DNA of 64,000 nt from Gliomastix tumulicola (lineage: Eukaryota; Ascomycota; Sordariomycetes; Hypocreales; Bionectriaceae): NCBI GenBank assembly GCA_001599755.1, contig BCHX01000003.1, positions 1,547,015-1,611,014 on the forward strand. Reading direction: 5' to 3'. Numbering within the stretch: the stretch's first letter is position 1; each line of letters starts with the position of its first letter. Shown in pieces: positions 32,120 to 42,869 of the stretch. Under the pieces are notes generated by a model. That model saw nothing but the letters and a program-made list of their open reading frames with translations. It had not been told where the DNA came from and made no database searches. Both the position numbers and the translations under genes were made by a program.

Positions 32120-35100
32120 ATGGACGGTCCCCAATATTCGGCTTCTAATGGTATAAGCGCGACTTCATCAGGACACACGTACCCGTCACCAACTGCTATT
32201 TCTCCCCATCAACTTCAAGGAGGCTCTCCTCTTCCGCAGACCCTTCCGCCCTTGCAACCACCCGGCGCAAACATGAACCCCATCTACGGGAGCAACCCGC
32301 ACACGCCGCGGACCCCGGGCACGCCCAACACGCCCAATTCGAACAACAATTTGCCTAGCTACCAGCCGCAGACTTCGCAGCCGGGCGGCGGTCGTGGCAT
32401 CTACTCGATGCCTCAGCAGAGCCAATACCCGCCTCCGCACCCCTATGGCACATCTAACGCGATGATGCCGCAGGCCACGACGGGTACTGCTGGCCCGCAG
32501 CCACTTGCGCCCGCTCCTACTGGTGCTCGCAACAACCCTCCCATCCTGCGACCCATGCCTCCTGGTGGCATCATCTCTCAGCAGCCTGGCGTGTCCTCGC
32601 CCTACCAGCCCGCCAACAACCTCATTGGAGCCCACCAGCAGGTGCCGATTCCTGAGGCTCCCGACCAGCCGACGCACGTCGTGGGCTCTCAGGGCCGCCG
32701 GGGCATTCTCCCCAGCGCGCCTGGCCGTCCTGCTGCTCCCACCGCTGGCGCGAAGAACACGGTAATCCCGGTCAAGGATGCTGATGGAAAGTTCCCCTGC
32801 CCTCACTGCACCAAGACCTACCTGCACGCAAAGCATCTCAAGCGTCACCTTCTCCGACGTGAGTCCCGCAACTCGAATTTGCGCTTCTACTTGCTCCTTG
32901 TGGTACTGACAAAAGTGTACCAGACACCGGCGACCGCCCCTACATGTGCGTTCTCTGCCGCGATACGTTCTCGCGAAGTGATATTCTCAAGCGTCACTTC
33001 CAAAAGTGCTCCATCCGTCGTGGAAACCCGACGGGTGTCAGCCATCTGTCCCACCCCCACGCGCACGTTAAGAAGAATCAACAAAACCAGAAGGCCGCTG
33101 GCTTGGGACCCGAGGGTGACCTCAACCAGCTTAACGGGCTGAGCAACCTACCCCAAGATGGTATGACGCATCCTTTCGGTATGGTCCCTGTCTCGGACGG
33201 CATGAACCACATGGCAAACGACCAGAATCAGCTGTCGCGGTCCTCTAGCATGGGTCGCCTTGATAATACGAACGGCTCTGACCGAAGATCTATGACAGGT
33301 CAAGTTCCCATGGGCACCTCGCAACCATATGGTGGAAACGAGGTCCCTGGCCAACAGATGCCGAACTACCCCATGCCCTCGGGTCAGAACGGAATGCCTA
33401 TGTATGGCGGTTCAAACTCGAACCAACAATCTGGCGGCCTTGATTGGTCCCAGATGTTCCAGGCTGGTGCGCATCAAACCTACGTCAACAATACATTCCC
33501 TCCTAATCTTGGACAGACGCAGACCGCAATCAAAACCGAGCATGATTTCGTCGAGCCGCGGCCGACACACGCCGACGCCGGCGACTCCTCCCTCTACTCG
33601 AATTGGGAGATGCCATCCAATGTCCATAATCCGTATACCAAGCTTTCCGATCAGATCCTCAACTTTTTCTACCCTCCTTCTCAAGCCGTCGCTTCCGATC
33701 TCGCCGGCATCAACCTGTACTTTTCCCCCGAAAATGTCAAAGACTTCCTCGACAACTATACACACTTTCATATTCATACACCCGTAATCCACGTGCCCAC
33801 ATTCAAAGTCCTGGAGGCGTATACGGGCTTACTCGCGGCAATGTGCTGCATCGGCGCGTGCTACTCGCAGCGAATGGAAGCATCACATGTGAGAGAAATG
33901 ATGGATTTCTTGTGGTCTGCTCTCGAGCGGGACTGCAAGCTTCTGTCATCCTCCGGCTCTCAGGCCTTCAACAACCCTCTCACCTCCCATGATACGGAGC
34001 ATTTTCAGGCTCTGTTGATTACTGCCATTTTGAATTTGTGGAATGGGACGCCACACCAGAGGGAACGCGCCAGACAAGCTTTCCCTATTCTTTCCTCGCA
34101 CGCGCGGCAGCTCAATCTGCAATATGTTTCGAGGGACGCGTCACTCTTCTCTCCCTTGCACCAAGCTGACTTCGATGCTTCTCAATTCACCATCGACAAT
34201 TTCGATTGGGATGCGTGGGTTGAGCAAGAAAAGCGGATAAGGGTAATGCTGGGTATCTATCTGGGCGATGTGGCGATGGGCCTGTTCTTTAATCGGCCTG
34301 CCTCCCTCGACACATTTGAACTCTATGTTCCACTCCCTTCCGACGACGCAGCCTGGGACGCAAAGACGCGAGAAGACTGTCTCGCCGCCCTTGGCCTGAC
34401 TGCCCCAGCATCTTCCCATGGTGTGGACCCAGTTGGGACTCGGCATGCAACCCAGCCTGAGGTGAAGTGGGCAGTGCTCACACTGTTGCACTCTTCGATT
34501 CAAATCCAGCCTGGTAGCACGAACTTGTACGGAAAATTTGTCCTCATTCATGCTATCATGGCTTTGATTCGTCGCGCGCAGACCGAGGGTCATGAGATGG
34601 AACTGTTGAACCCCGGACCGCTACCACCCAACGACTGGGCGGTTCCTGGCAAACCAAGCGACGGAAGGGCCACACCAGTGAAGGGGGCTGGGCAGGGGAT
34701 TAGCCATGCCAATCTCATATCTCTCAGCACAGCTCTCGACAAGTTCAAGTACAATTGGGACGTTGATATGATGTCACAATTCCCTCCTGCGAATGCTGTA
34801 GTGGCAAATCCTAAGAGGTCTGGCTTCTCCCGCGACGGGATACACTTTTACTGGCTTGCAAAGTACAATCTCAAGTATACGAGTTCGTCCGACCTCCAGC
34901 TTGGCCCGGAGGAACGTCTCATGCAGGTTCTACAACTGCTTAAGTCGGTCCGGACTTGGGTCATGAACGACGGAGCATCGAGAGGCGAAGAATTGGGATC
35001 GATCGGGGAGATTGACGAACATTACGGAACAACGGATTTAACACTCGACATGGCAAAACTCTTCACCCCTCTTCCTCGAGTGGTGGAGGACGCTGGCACG

Positions 35101-35139
35101 GCGTCTGTCAAGACCGAACTCGACACGATGAGTGGGTGA
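32120..35139 (+). CDS. C2H2 zinc-finger transcription factor with fungal middle-homology domain
   Basis: Two exons (32120-32858, 32924-35139) encode 984 aa. The first ~220 residues are low-complexity, rich in Pro, Gln, Asn and Gly. Two adjacent C2H2 fingers follow at about 228-278 (CPHCTKTYLHAKHLKRH, joined by HTGDRPY to CVLCRDTFSRSDILKRH). The intron falls in the linker and restores HTGDRPY. A second Gln/Gly/Met-rich disordered part leads to a fungal-specific transcription factor domain from about residue 500 (YFSPENVKDFLDNYTHFHIHTP, TGLLAAMCCIGACYS). This combination of C2H2 fingers plus a middle-homology region is known from fungal regulators such as AmdX and S. pombe Klf1; I do not assign orthology. 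The start has A at -3. The unusually long upstream region suggests tight regulation. Confidence 0.92.
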
Positions 35140-35896
35140 TATTCATTTTTACGACGAAACAAAGAGAAAACCCCCGAAAAATCAGAAAAAACAACAAAGA
35201 CATGAAAAAAAAACATGAAAAAAAACAACCCACATGAGAGAGAATGAAAGGAATTGTGGCATACCTGGAGAACTACGCTTTGACTTGACGACGCAGATTG
35301 ATCTTTGCTTACATTGCTGCTTGTCCATGGTTCGACGTTTTGATCTTATACATGACTTGCAACCGGGGCAATGGGACTGGGCGGCAAAATTCTGCGACTC
35401 CTGGCGAAAGTTCACGATTCGCCGTGTTTTCTCATGCACTTAAAACGGCGGCACCGGCGGCGGGTCAGTTGTTTTGTTTTCCTCTTTTGTCCTTGCACAA
35501 CACCGGGGAGGATAGACTGGAAGGGGAGTTGAGATTGCATTAGAATCGAATTGCGTTAGACAGGGGGAAGTTCGGAGATCTGTCTGCTAGAGTGTCTGAT
35601 GAGATGGTAACGACTTGATGGCGGCTCAGCAGACGGGTCGATGGACTCGATGGATTATCGATGGATGAGGTACTTGCGTACCACGTACTTAGGTAGTGTC
35701 ATATCATGCACATTCTCCCTGTTGCTATCATTATCTCCTTTGACCGTGAGCGTGATGTCGACGTGAGATGATGGTACATTTGTTTCGAATGCTAATAGGA
35801 TAAGATGTTTTACATATTGTACAACCCCAATGCTGTGCCCGTGATGCGTTCGTTGTATGCTGCGATGGCTCTGGTAAGAGAGCCCTTGAGTGCCTG
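35140..35896. other. Convergent intergenic region
   Basis: These 757 bases hold the 3' end of the C2H2 gene, with A-rich blocks at 35155-35230, and the 3' UTR of the small minus-strand gene. No other gene is seen. Confidence 0.55.
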
Positions 35897-36168
35897 CTAC
35901 CTGTTAGTAGGCGAGGGCTTGTCGACGACGGTAATGCGAGGCGTCAGTCTCTCGAGATCCTCCTTGTCCTTGGCTGTGGGTGAGAAGCCGAACTGCTCTT
36001 CAGCCCTGTCTGAGAGGTAAAGGCCAATGCCGCCCCAGGCAATGATGCCAACGCCAAGCCCGGCCCGGGTTCTCGGTGATAGGTTCTTGTATGCTCTAGG
36101 GAGGTGAGTTGTTCGTGAGCAAAGATATTCCTTGACGAGGCGAGGACGGGGCTGTCGTACTTGAACAT
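35897..36168 (-). CDS. Small conserved-looking single-pass membrane protein (68 aa)
   Basis: Two exons (36168-36161, 36095-35897) encode 68 aa. The first coding exon is only 8 nt (MF plus two bases), joined across a 65-nt GT-AG intron to give MFKAYKNLSPRTRAG. A hydrophobic stretch LGVGIIAWGGIGLYL (about residues 16-30) forms one membrane segment. An acidic Lys/Glu-rich tail and a conserved-looking end (LERLTPRITVVDKPS) follow. A basic N-terminus, a single anchor and a short soluble tail resemble small fungal mitochondrial membrane proteins. I recall similar short fungal hypotheticals but cannot name the family. The gene diverges from the F-box gene (407 bp). It is below most gene-finder length limits. 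Confidence 0.72.
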
Positions 36169-36575
36169 GGTTCTGAGAGTCTGGATCTGCCTCGGCTATC
36201 TTGAAGAGAGGGACACCTTCAGCATGTAAGCGCGGATAGGAGACGATCCTGTTTGTGGAGCGACGTCACATGGATGTTGATGAGTGAGCAAGTGACTGAG
36301 TGAGGATGCGGCTTGGAGATGAATGAGGTCGCAAGAAACAAATCTGAGGATGGGACGCTTCCGCGGGATCCACCTTTGTCACCTTAGTCAGTGGAGCTGT
36401 TCTATGATGGAGACGTTCGGCTGTATCTCAGACCGACTCTGTTGAAAGTCATGCCATCTTGATATATCTATCGGATTTTGTATATTACATTATTCGAGAG
36501 CACCTCTCTCTCGTAGAATCTCTGGCTCTTAATCGTTTCACACAGCGAGGCGAAATTCCCAACTTATAGCACCAG
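36169..36575. promoter_or_regulatory. Divergent promoter region of small gene / F-box gene
   Basis: These 407 bases separate two divergent start codons. No specific element was recognised. Confidence 0.45.
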
Positions 36576-37209
36576 ATGTCTCGCCTGGAAAGCCTGCCAC
36601 AGGAGCTCGTCGAGTCCATCACAGACCACCTCCTCCTCGACGACCTCCGGCAGCTCAGGCTGACATGCCGCACGCTCGCCGTGGCCACGCGACCACAGCT
36701 CGCGCAGCCCGTCTTCCGAGGTCTGCCCTGGCGCGACGACATCCGCCGCCTGCAGGCGCTGGCACAGCTACCCCCTTGCGCGGCGCGCATCCGCAGCGTG
36801 GCGCTCAACTTCTCCCGCATGGACGAGTACCGCGCCGTGCACGACTCCTTCAGCTTCTTCTACATGATGGAGCCGGAGATCCGGAGCGAGATCCTGCTCG
36901 ACGAGTGGTCGGGCTACTTCGCGGCCAAGCGCTGCGCGGACCGGCTCCGGGACCTGGTCGGCGCCGCGACGGTGGCCACGGCGCTGGAGGCGCTGCCGGC
37001 GCTGACGAGCCTGCGGCTGACGTGGCGCGAGTGCCCGTGGCCCGGCCCGGAGATGGAGAGGGTGTTCCAGGCGGACGAGTCGGCGGGGCTCGTCAGCGGG
37101 CGCGAGGCCGAGGTGCAGAGGGTTGTGCTGCGGTGGCTGTGGACGTCGGAGGCGCCGCTGCGGGAGCTGGAGATGGATGCGCTGCACGGTGTTGAGCGGC
37201 CAGAGGAGG

Positions 37210-37247
<38 letters not shown>

Positions 37248-37463
37248 CAGGAGGATGGCAGCTTTCTAGACAGGGCAGCGGTGGCGCCGGGACGGGCAGT
37301 AAGGCATCTGCGTGTGCTGAGGATCCGGTCCGGGAGCAAAGCGGACGAGGCGGGCAGGCAGTGCATGCGGGAGGCGCTGCGCGTCATGGTCGAGAAGATG
37401 AAGGAGCTTGAGGTGTACGAGTTTGACGGGGAGGACATGTTGGACGCGGTGGTGCGGGCATGA
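36576..37463 (+). CDS. F-box protein
   Basis: A single exon encodes 295 aa. Residues ~3-45 match an F-box (LESLPQELVESITDHLLLDDLRQLRLTCR), the Skp1-binding module that makes a protein a substrate receptor of SCF ubiquitin ligases. The remainder shows short Leu-rich elements (ALEALPALTSLRLTWREC, VRHLRVLRIRSG) but no clear WD40 or leucine-rich repeat array. A run of 11 Gln encoded by CAG repeats interrupts the C-terminal part. The gene has a strong GC bias in its third codon positions. The substrate is unknown. F-box proteins of this short, GC-rich kind are numerous and variable in filamentous fungi. Confidence 0.85.
37212..37245 (+). repeat. (CAG)11 coding microsatellite
   Basis: About eleven CAG units encode the poly-Gln run in the F-box protein. 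Confidence 0.9.
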
Positions 37464-37995
37464 TGTACGACGGTCTACTGATGACGATCATGATGATACG
37501 ACGACGACGACGACGACGGTCTGGGAACGGCGTTTGGGCTCTTGTGCTTTGTTCGATGCCGGCTGCCTTTTGTTGCTATTTTCTCTTCTCATCTAGATTC
37601 ACCAGACAATGATCACTACTCCTACCGATTCGTACAGCTTTGCCTATCAATTGTGTGTGTGTGACGGGAGAGACTAGGCCTTGAGGTGTTGTGCCGTAGT
37701 TGGGGTCAATGTAAGTGGCTGGCACAGCCCGGTGTTCGTAGGATTCAGGATAGACAACCATGCCACAGCAAGTCTCGGGCGAGGGGTTGGCTAATCTGGT
37801 CACTCAGGTATCACAAAAAGGGGCACCTCCTGTCTCGCGGAGGCAGAGAGAGAGAGGGGGAAGCAGCGATGTGACACGAGAGGCGCGGGCGTCGGAAACA
37901 ATTTGCGGCTGGTATGTGGCATGTTTCACATGCTGATTTGCACCAGAGCAAACGGCGGGGCTGACCGATCTGGGCGTTTCCGTCTGTCTCTCTCC

Positions 37996-38035
37996 TGCAA
38001 GTGTGCAAGTGTGCAAGTGTGCAAGTGTGCAAGTG
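37996..38035. repeat. Tandem repeat TGCAAGTG x5
   Basis: Five perfect copies of an 8-nt unit lie in the upstream region of the SYLF gene. Confidence 0.92.
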
Positions 38036-38340
38036 TCGCCCGGGGTCTGCTGAGTCCCGTCTGTCCGTGACTGTTGCATCCTGGGCACGAGTCGCGGCTT
38101 TCTCTGGACTTCAGCTAGCCCGACCTGCAGCATCACGAAAGGACTCACTCCCGTCGTCAAACCCCCGATTCTTTGGTCTCTCGAGTCAGTTCGGGTGTCG
38201 CCTGTGGTGGATTCATGCCCACTCGAGGCGTTTTACTTTAGCCAGCGCCTTGCCTGCGTGTCTCGACCTTGAGAAGGGATTATCACCGGCGGCGGTGACT
38301 GTGATGGGTTTGGTGCTGGAATGCGTGTCTCACACGCCGT

Positions 38341-38364
38341 CCTGTGCCTGTGCCTGTGCCTGTG
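38341..38364. repeat. Tandem hexamer CCTGTG x4
   Basis: Four perfect copies, followed by a partial unit. Confidence 0.88.
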
Positions 38365-38831
38365 CCTGGGTGACTAAAAGGCAATGGAACAAGGCGCATC
38401 CTTCTGGCTGTAACCCTACATCACCTTCCCCCAACTGAAATGGCGGCGGGCAGCAGGTGTCACATTTGTGACGAGGTGTGACAGCCAGACCAGGAGGAAC
38501 CGGGGCAGAGAACTCCTAGGACGTGCATATGCATGCGTACGTTAATAAATTGGTGGCAGTCCGTCCGGATTGGCAAGCCTCAAGCAAGGGAGAGGAGTTG
38601 AGAGGACCCAAGCAGGCCCAGCCCCGAGACAGGGGAATCTGTCCGGGTCGGTCGAAATGAATTATGTCACCTGCTAACCTCAAACAAACAAAAACATGAT
38701 CTCTCCCTGCTTGGGCCGCCCCCCTGCCTTGTCTGAGAGTGGCTGAAAATACCTGCGATACGAGGGACTGGGGGCGATCGCTGCTGGAAGAAAGACATGG
38801 CCGTCTACCTACTAGTACCTAGTAGCAGATG

Positions 38832-39336
38832 ACAGCCACCACAGAGCAACACGACGCCGTGGAAGATTTGTCAATAGTCTGGGCCTTAGCACAGCTGCGC
38901 TGGCACAAAAAAGTCAAACATTTGGGGCCTGCGTCTGGTCCTGAGAGGTCCTGAGAGGTCCCGAAAGGTGCAAAGTCACAGCCAAAGTGGCCCTTTACAG
39001 CGTGGGTGGTGCCATCACTAACCGCTTACGATAAGGCGCCGTCGGCTGCCACTGGGTACCTGACCTTGCACTTCCACTCTGACCTTGTACCTGCACCCGC
39101 TCCCGCACCGTATTGCGGTTGCTGCTTGCTGCTGAGTTGTTGGCTGCTCGCCTCGCCTTGCGCTGCTGCCGTCAGCGACAGGTGCTCGCCGCCCCGGCAT
39201 TAAACAACTGCCCGCCGCCCATCACCTCCGTCATAACCCTCTCCCGCCACTCTTTACTCGCTAAGCTCGCCGGTTTGAATCGACTCTCGCTCCTCCTCTC
39301 TGTCTCGACAGAGAGGCCCCCCTGCCACCGCCCACC
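38832..39336 (+). promoter_or_regulatory. ATG-free leader before the SYLF gene
   Basis: These 505 nt contain no ATG on the plus strand up to the start codon at 39337. They become pyrimidine-rich near 39230-39300. This fits a long 5' UTR, although the transcription start is not determined. Confidence 0.45.
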
Positions 39337-42020
39337 ATGCAGCGAGTCTCGTCACTGCTTCCGTCATGGGACAAGAGGGCCTCGACCTCCAGCAATGGCA
39401 CCGCCGGTAAGGCTGCGGGAGGAGCTGCCGGCGGCCTGTTCGGATGGTCCAACCGGTCGAGTACCAGCACCACGGCCAGTACCACAGCCAGCACCACAGT
39501 CGACGGCCTGGCCAAGATCAACACCCGTGCTGCTAACAGGAACAGCAATGCCGCCAGCATCATGAGCGGCCGGGTCCAGCGCGAGGCCTTCTGGCCCGCC
39601 ACCTTGGACGTGGAGAGCGAGAAGGCTGCTCGCATCATCAAGTCGTTTTGCGGTAATGCTCCCAGCCCCCCCCATTGTGCAGCGCAATTCGATCGGACTT
39701 GCTGACTTTGTGTGTTTTCTCCCCAGCCGACGGATACCTTGCGCCGCTCGACAACGACGAATCGAACCGACTCTCCAAGTCCTCCGACGAACCGCAGACG
39801 CCGCTCAAGGTCCCCAAGAAGATCCCCAAGCGCATCATCCAGAACGCCGCCGGCATCGCCGTCTTCACATGCATGCGCAGCGGGCTGTGGATGACGGGTT
39901 CCGGCGGCTCGGGCATCCTCATCGCCAGGAAATCGGACGGAACGTGGTCCCCGCCGTCCGGGATCATGCTTCACACACCCACGCTCAGCTTCATCATTGG
40001 CGTCGACGTCTACGACTGCGTGCTCATAATCAACAGCCTCGCGGCCCTGGAGTCTATCAGCCAGCCACGGGTCACCCTCGGGGACGACGTTGGCCTCGCG
40101 GGCGGCGCGCTGGTCTCTCTGGAAGAGCCGGACGCCGACATCAACACGAAGGAGCTCGGTAATACTGTCATGACCTACATGAAGGCGCGGGGCCAGGCCC
40201 AGAGGGTCAATCTGCACGGATGCATTCTGACCGAGCGGAGCAACGAGAACGAGCGCTTCTACGGCTCTGCACTGCCTCCCATGGATATCCTCTCGGGCAA
40301 CGTCACTCGCCACGTCGAGGAGATCCAGCCCCTGCTTGAGGTCATCAAGCTCGCCGAGGGTCGGATAGACTTCGACGCATCCCTCGTGGCCAAGATTGCG
40401 AGGGAGCCTGCGCCGGGAGATGCCGTGATAGCGTCGCCGTCTTCTACTCCCGCTTCGCCTCGCAACCCTGCGTCACCCCGAGGCCAGAAGTTTGGTCTCC
40501 CCAGCTCCGACGATCCCGACCCGTTTGGAATCTTAGCGCTGGAGATGGCCGGTCTGGAGATTCGTGAGGCGGGCAGTCGGCTACGACCTGCGAGCAGCCA
40601 GCTGGATTTCCACCCTCGGCCAATGAGCCAACTCTCCCGCATGAAGCGCCAGAGCGGCGACACGTATGTGTCTCGAAGCAACAGGGAAAGCTACTTGTCA
40701 ACACGGACCGTCAAGAGTCAGCTCACCGATGCCTGCACGCAGACCGACTCACCAGAGACGAGCCCCAGCCCGGGCCGCAGCGAGGACGGTCGTATACGTG
40801 CCTCATTCGACAATATCAAGGCCGTTGGCGAGCGATACGAGGAGGAAGAAATCGACTATACTGCTGTCGATCTCACTGCCTTGAAGCACTTGAGCCAGCC
40901 AAACCGCAGCCAGGAGACTCTGGCTGATTCCGCCAAGGCGGGTATCGGTCGCGACGCATCACACCTTGGGCCACCCTCACGATATGACGATACGGACAAG
41001 GCCTCAAAGGCATCCAGCATCTATGGAAGCACCTATGACGATGATGGCGACGATGATTCGCGCCATCAGGACAAGCGTGCGGACGCAAAAGACCCGAAGG
41101 CTTCTAAGAGCGCCGATGAAGATGCGGACGACGAAGATGATGAGTCTGATCTGTCTGATGATGAGGAGCCGGTGGTCTTCGAAGTGGCCACTGTCCAGGC
41201 GAGGACCACTTCTTCAGCGATGGGATCGCGTGTCGTCCACGCCAAAGGCAATGTCGTCACCATCCCCAAGAGATTACCACCGCCACTGCCGGCTCGGAAC
41301 CCAGCACGAGCCTCGCTTGCGAGCAAAAGCGACTTGGGTGACACCTCCAGCCTTCATAGTCCTCTCCGTCAGGCCTTTAGCGAAGCGGACCTAAATTCGC
41401 CGGAGGATGGCCCTGGCCACGAAGCTGGCAAGACGGACCAAGGCAGATCCCAAACACCTCCGCCCAACGGACTTCGGACTGATGTTCCGAGAATCGAAGA
41501 GCCCGAGCTGAACAGCCTGAAGGACAACACGGCTGCCGCGGTAAAGGCTACCGAGGACGAGGCTGTCAAGGAGACCCGGCCTGAAGATATTGAACTACCG
41601 AGGAGCTCTATCGATAGCGAGCCTGCGAAAGTAGATATCGATTTGACAAACGGAGATGCCCCTAAGTCGGCCTCGCCAGACGAGGCTGTCGAGTACTCGG
41701 ACTCGAACAAGAAAGGTCGACTTTCCGTCGACACCCGAGTGATAGAAGATAGGTCGAGCCTTGAGGAGTCGTCCTATACCACACCGACCTCCGAGCGACG
41801 ATTTTCCTTTCCTAATGAAGCTGGCGAGAACGGGAACGGGAACGGGAAGAAGGAAGACGACAATGTTGTAAAGGACGATGATACTCCGACGAAGCCGCCG
41901 AGGCGAAGCTCTCTTCGCGGGCGGCCAGTAAATGTAAATGCCACCGAGGCATCGAATGAGATTGCTACGACTAACGCACCTGCAACAATTGCTCATAACG
42001 GTACAACAAACGACGTATAG
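39337..42020 (+). CDS. SYLF-domain (Ysc84/SH3YL1-like) protein
   Basis: Two exons (39337-39652, 39727-42020) encode 869 aa; the intron has a CTGAC branch site. Residues ~80-300 form a SYLF (DUF500) domain (FWPATLDVESEKAARIIKSFCADGY, KIPKRIIQNAAGIAVFT, GSGILIARKSDGTWSPPS). This module binds phosphoinositides and actin in Ysc84/Lsb3 proteins at endocytic sites. Unlike Ysc84, there is no SH3 domain. A ~550-residue acidic, Ser-rich disordered tail follows. It contains a proline motif RLPPPLPARNP (~621-631), which could itself be an SH3 ligand, and an Asp/Glu cluster. Such SYLF proteins with long tails are common in filamentous fungi. A role in cortical actin or endocytosis is inferred. Confidence 0.92.
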
Positions 42021-42869
42021 ACATGCTTGGCTGCTTCTCGAGTCCTCTTCTTCATCGGAACATCTTGGGCTTGGAACGACTGCTCATACTATACACTTGG
42101 CCACCATCACTTCGGGAGCGACAGGCACAGCATGGATGATCCAGGGAGACACTCAAGCTGTGTCCCTTAATGATAATATTATTTTTACGGGATGAGGGAA
42201 CAGAATTGTACATTACGAGAGGCGTTTTTTGGGGGGGAGCGGTTTTCCTTTATATCTATCTGCACGGGCGTCGAGATTTATGACATTCGATCGCAGGGCT
42301 CTATGACAGTGAATATGGGCTAGGCGGGGCTTGGGATCGCAGGGCGTTTGAGGCAGTCATTTATCACACCTAGCTCATCAGTGCCAAGTTGTTCGATCTG
42401 TTCGGGATGGAGAGCGGCGACCGAGTTCTTTATTTGAGATGCCTCAGGATAAAAGAGATGGGACATACTGAGCAGACGGCGGGTTAATGCGTTTGCAGCT
42501 AGAGCGTAACGATACCGCGTGTTGGCTGGATTCCTTTGTATGATTGACGAAGTATTGTTGTTGAATATACTTAGACTGACTGGTTGACCGCTGGCTGAGG
42601 TGATTGTGAGGTGCTGTTCACTTTTTTTTATTTTTTTTATCTCGATCCTTATCGATACCGGTATTCACATACCAATGCCTATGCTCGATTCTCTCTCACC
42701 TCCAATTGATTTTAAGACTTGCCTCTTTTCACGATTCTGGGCGCAGCCTTTCCCACTTACAGTCCTTTCAAGTGAGGCACTCCACGACAACGAGCGCTCA
42801 CCTTCACCTTGAAGCGACATGCGATACCATTTGATCACTTGATTCACTGCTTGGAAGCCGACCTTCGCA
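42021..42869. other. Intergenic region SYLF / Arp9
   Basis: These 849 bases contain the SYLF 3' UTR and the Arp9 upstream region, with a T-run at about 42620-42640. No gene is seen. Confidence 0.5.

Larger units (their letters stand above)
37464..38831. other. Intergenic region between F-box and SYLF genes
   Basis: No gene is recognised in these 1.4 kb. The region contains an 8-mer tandem repeat (37996-38035), a hexamer repeat (38341-38364) and a palindromic-looking TACTAGTACCTAGTA near 38811. Confidence 0.5.

Noticed and set aside
39261..40313. 350-codon minus-strand frame opposite the SYLF gene
   Set aside because: It spans the SYLF intron and exons in antisense and shows no recognisable domain.
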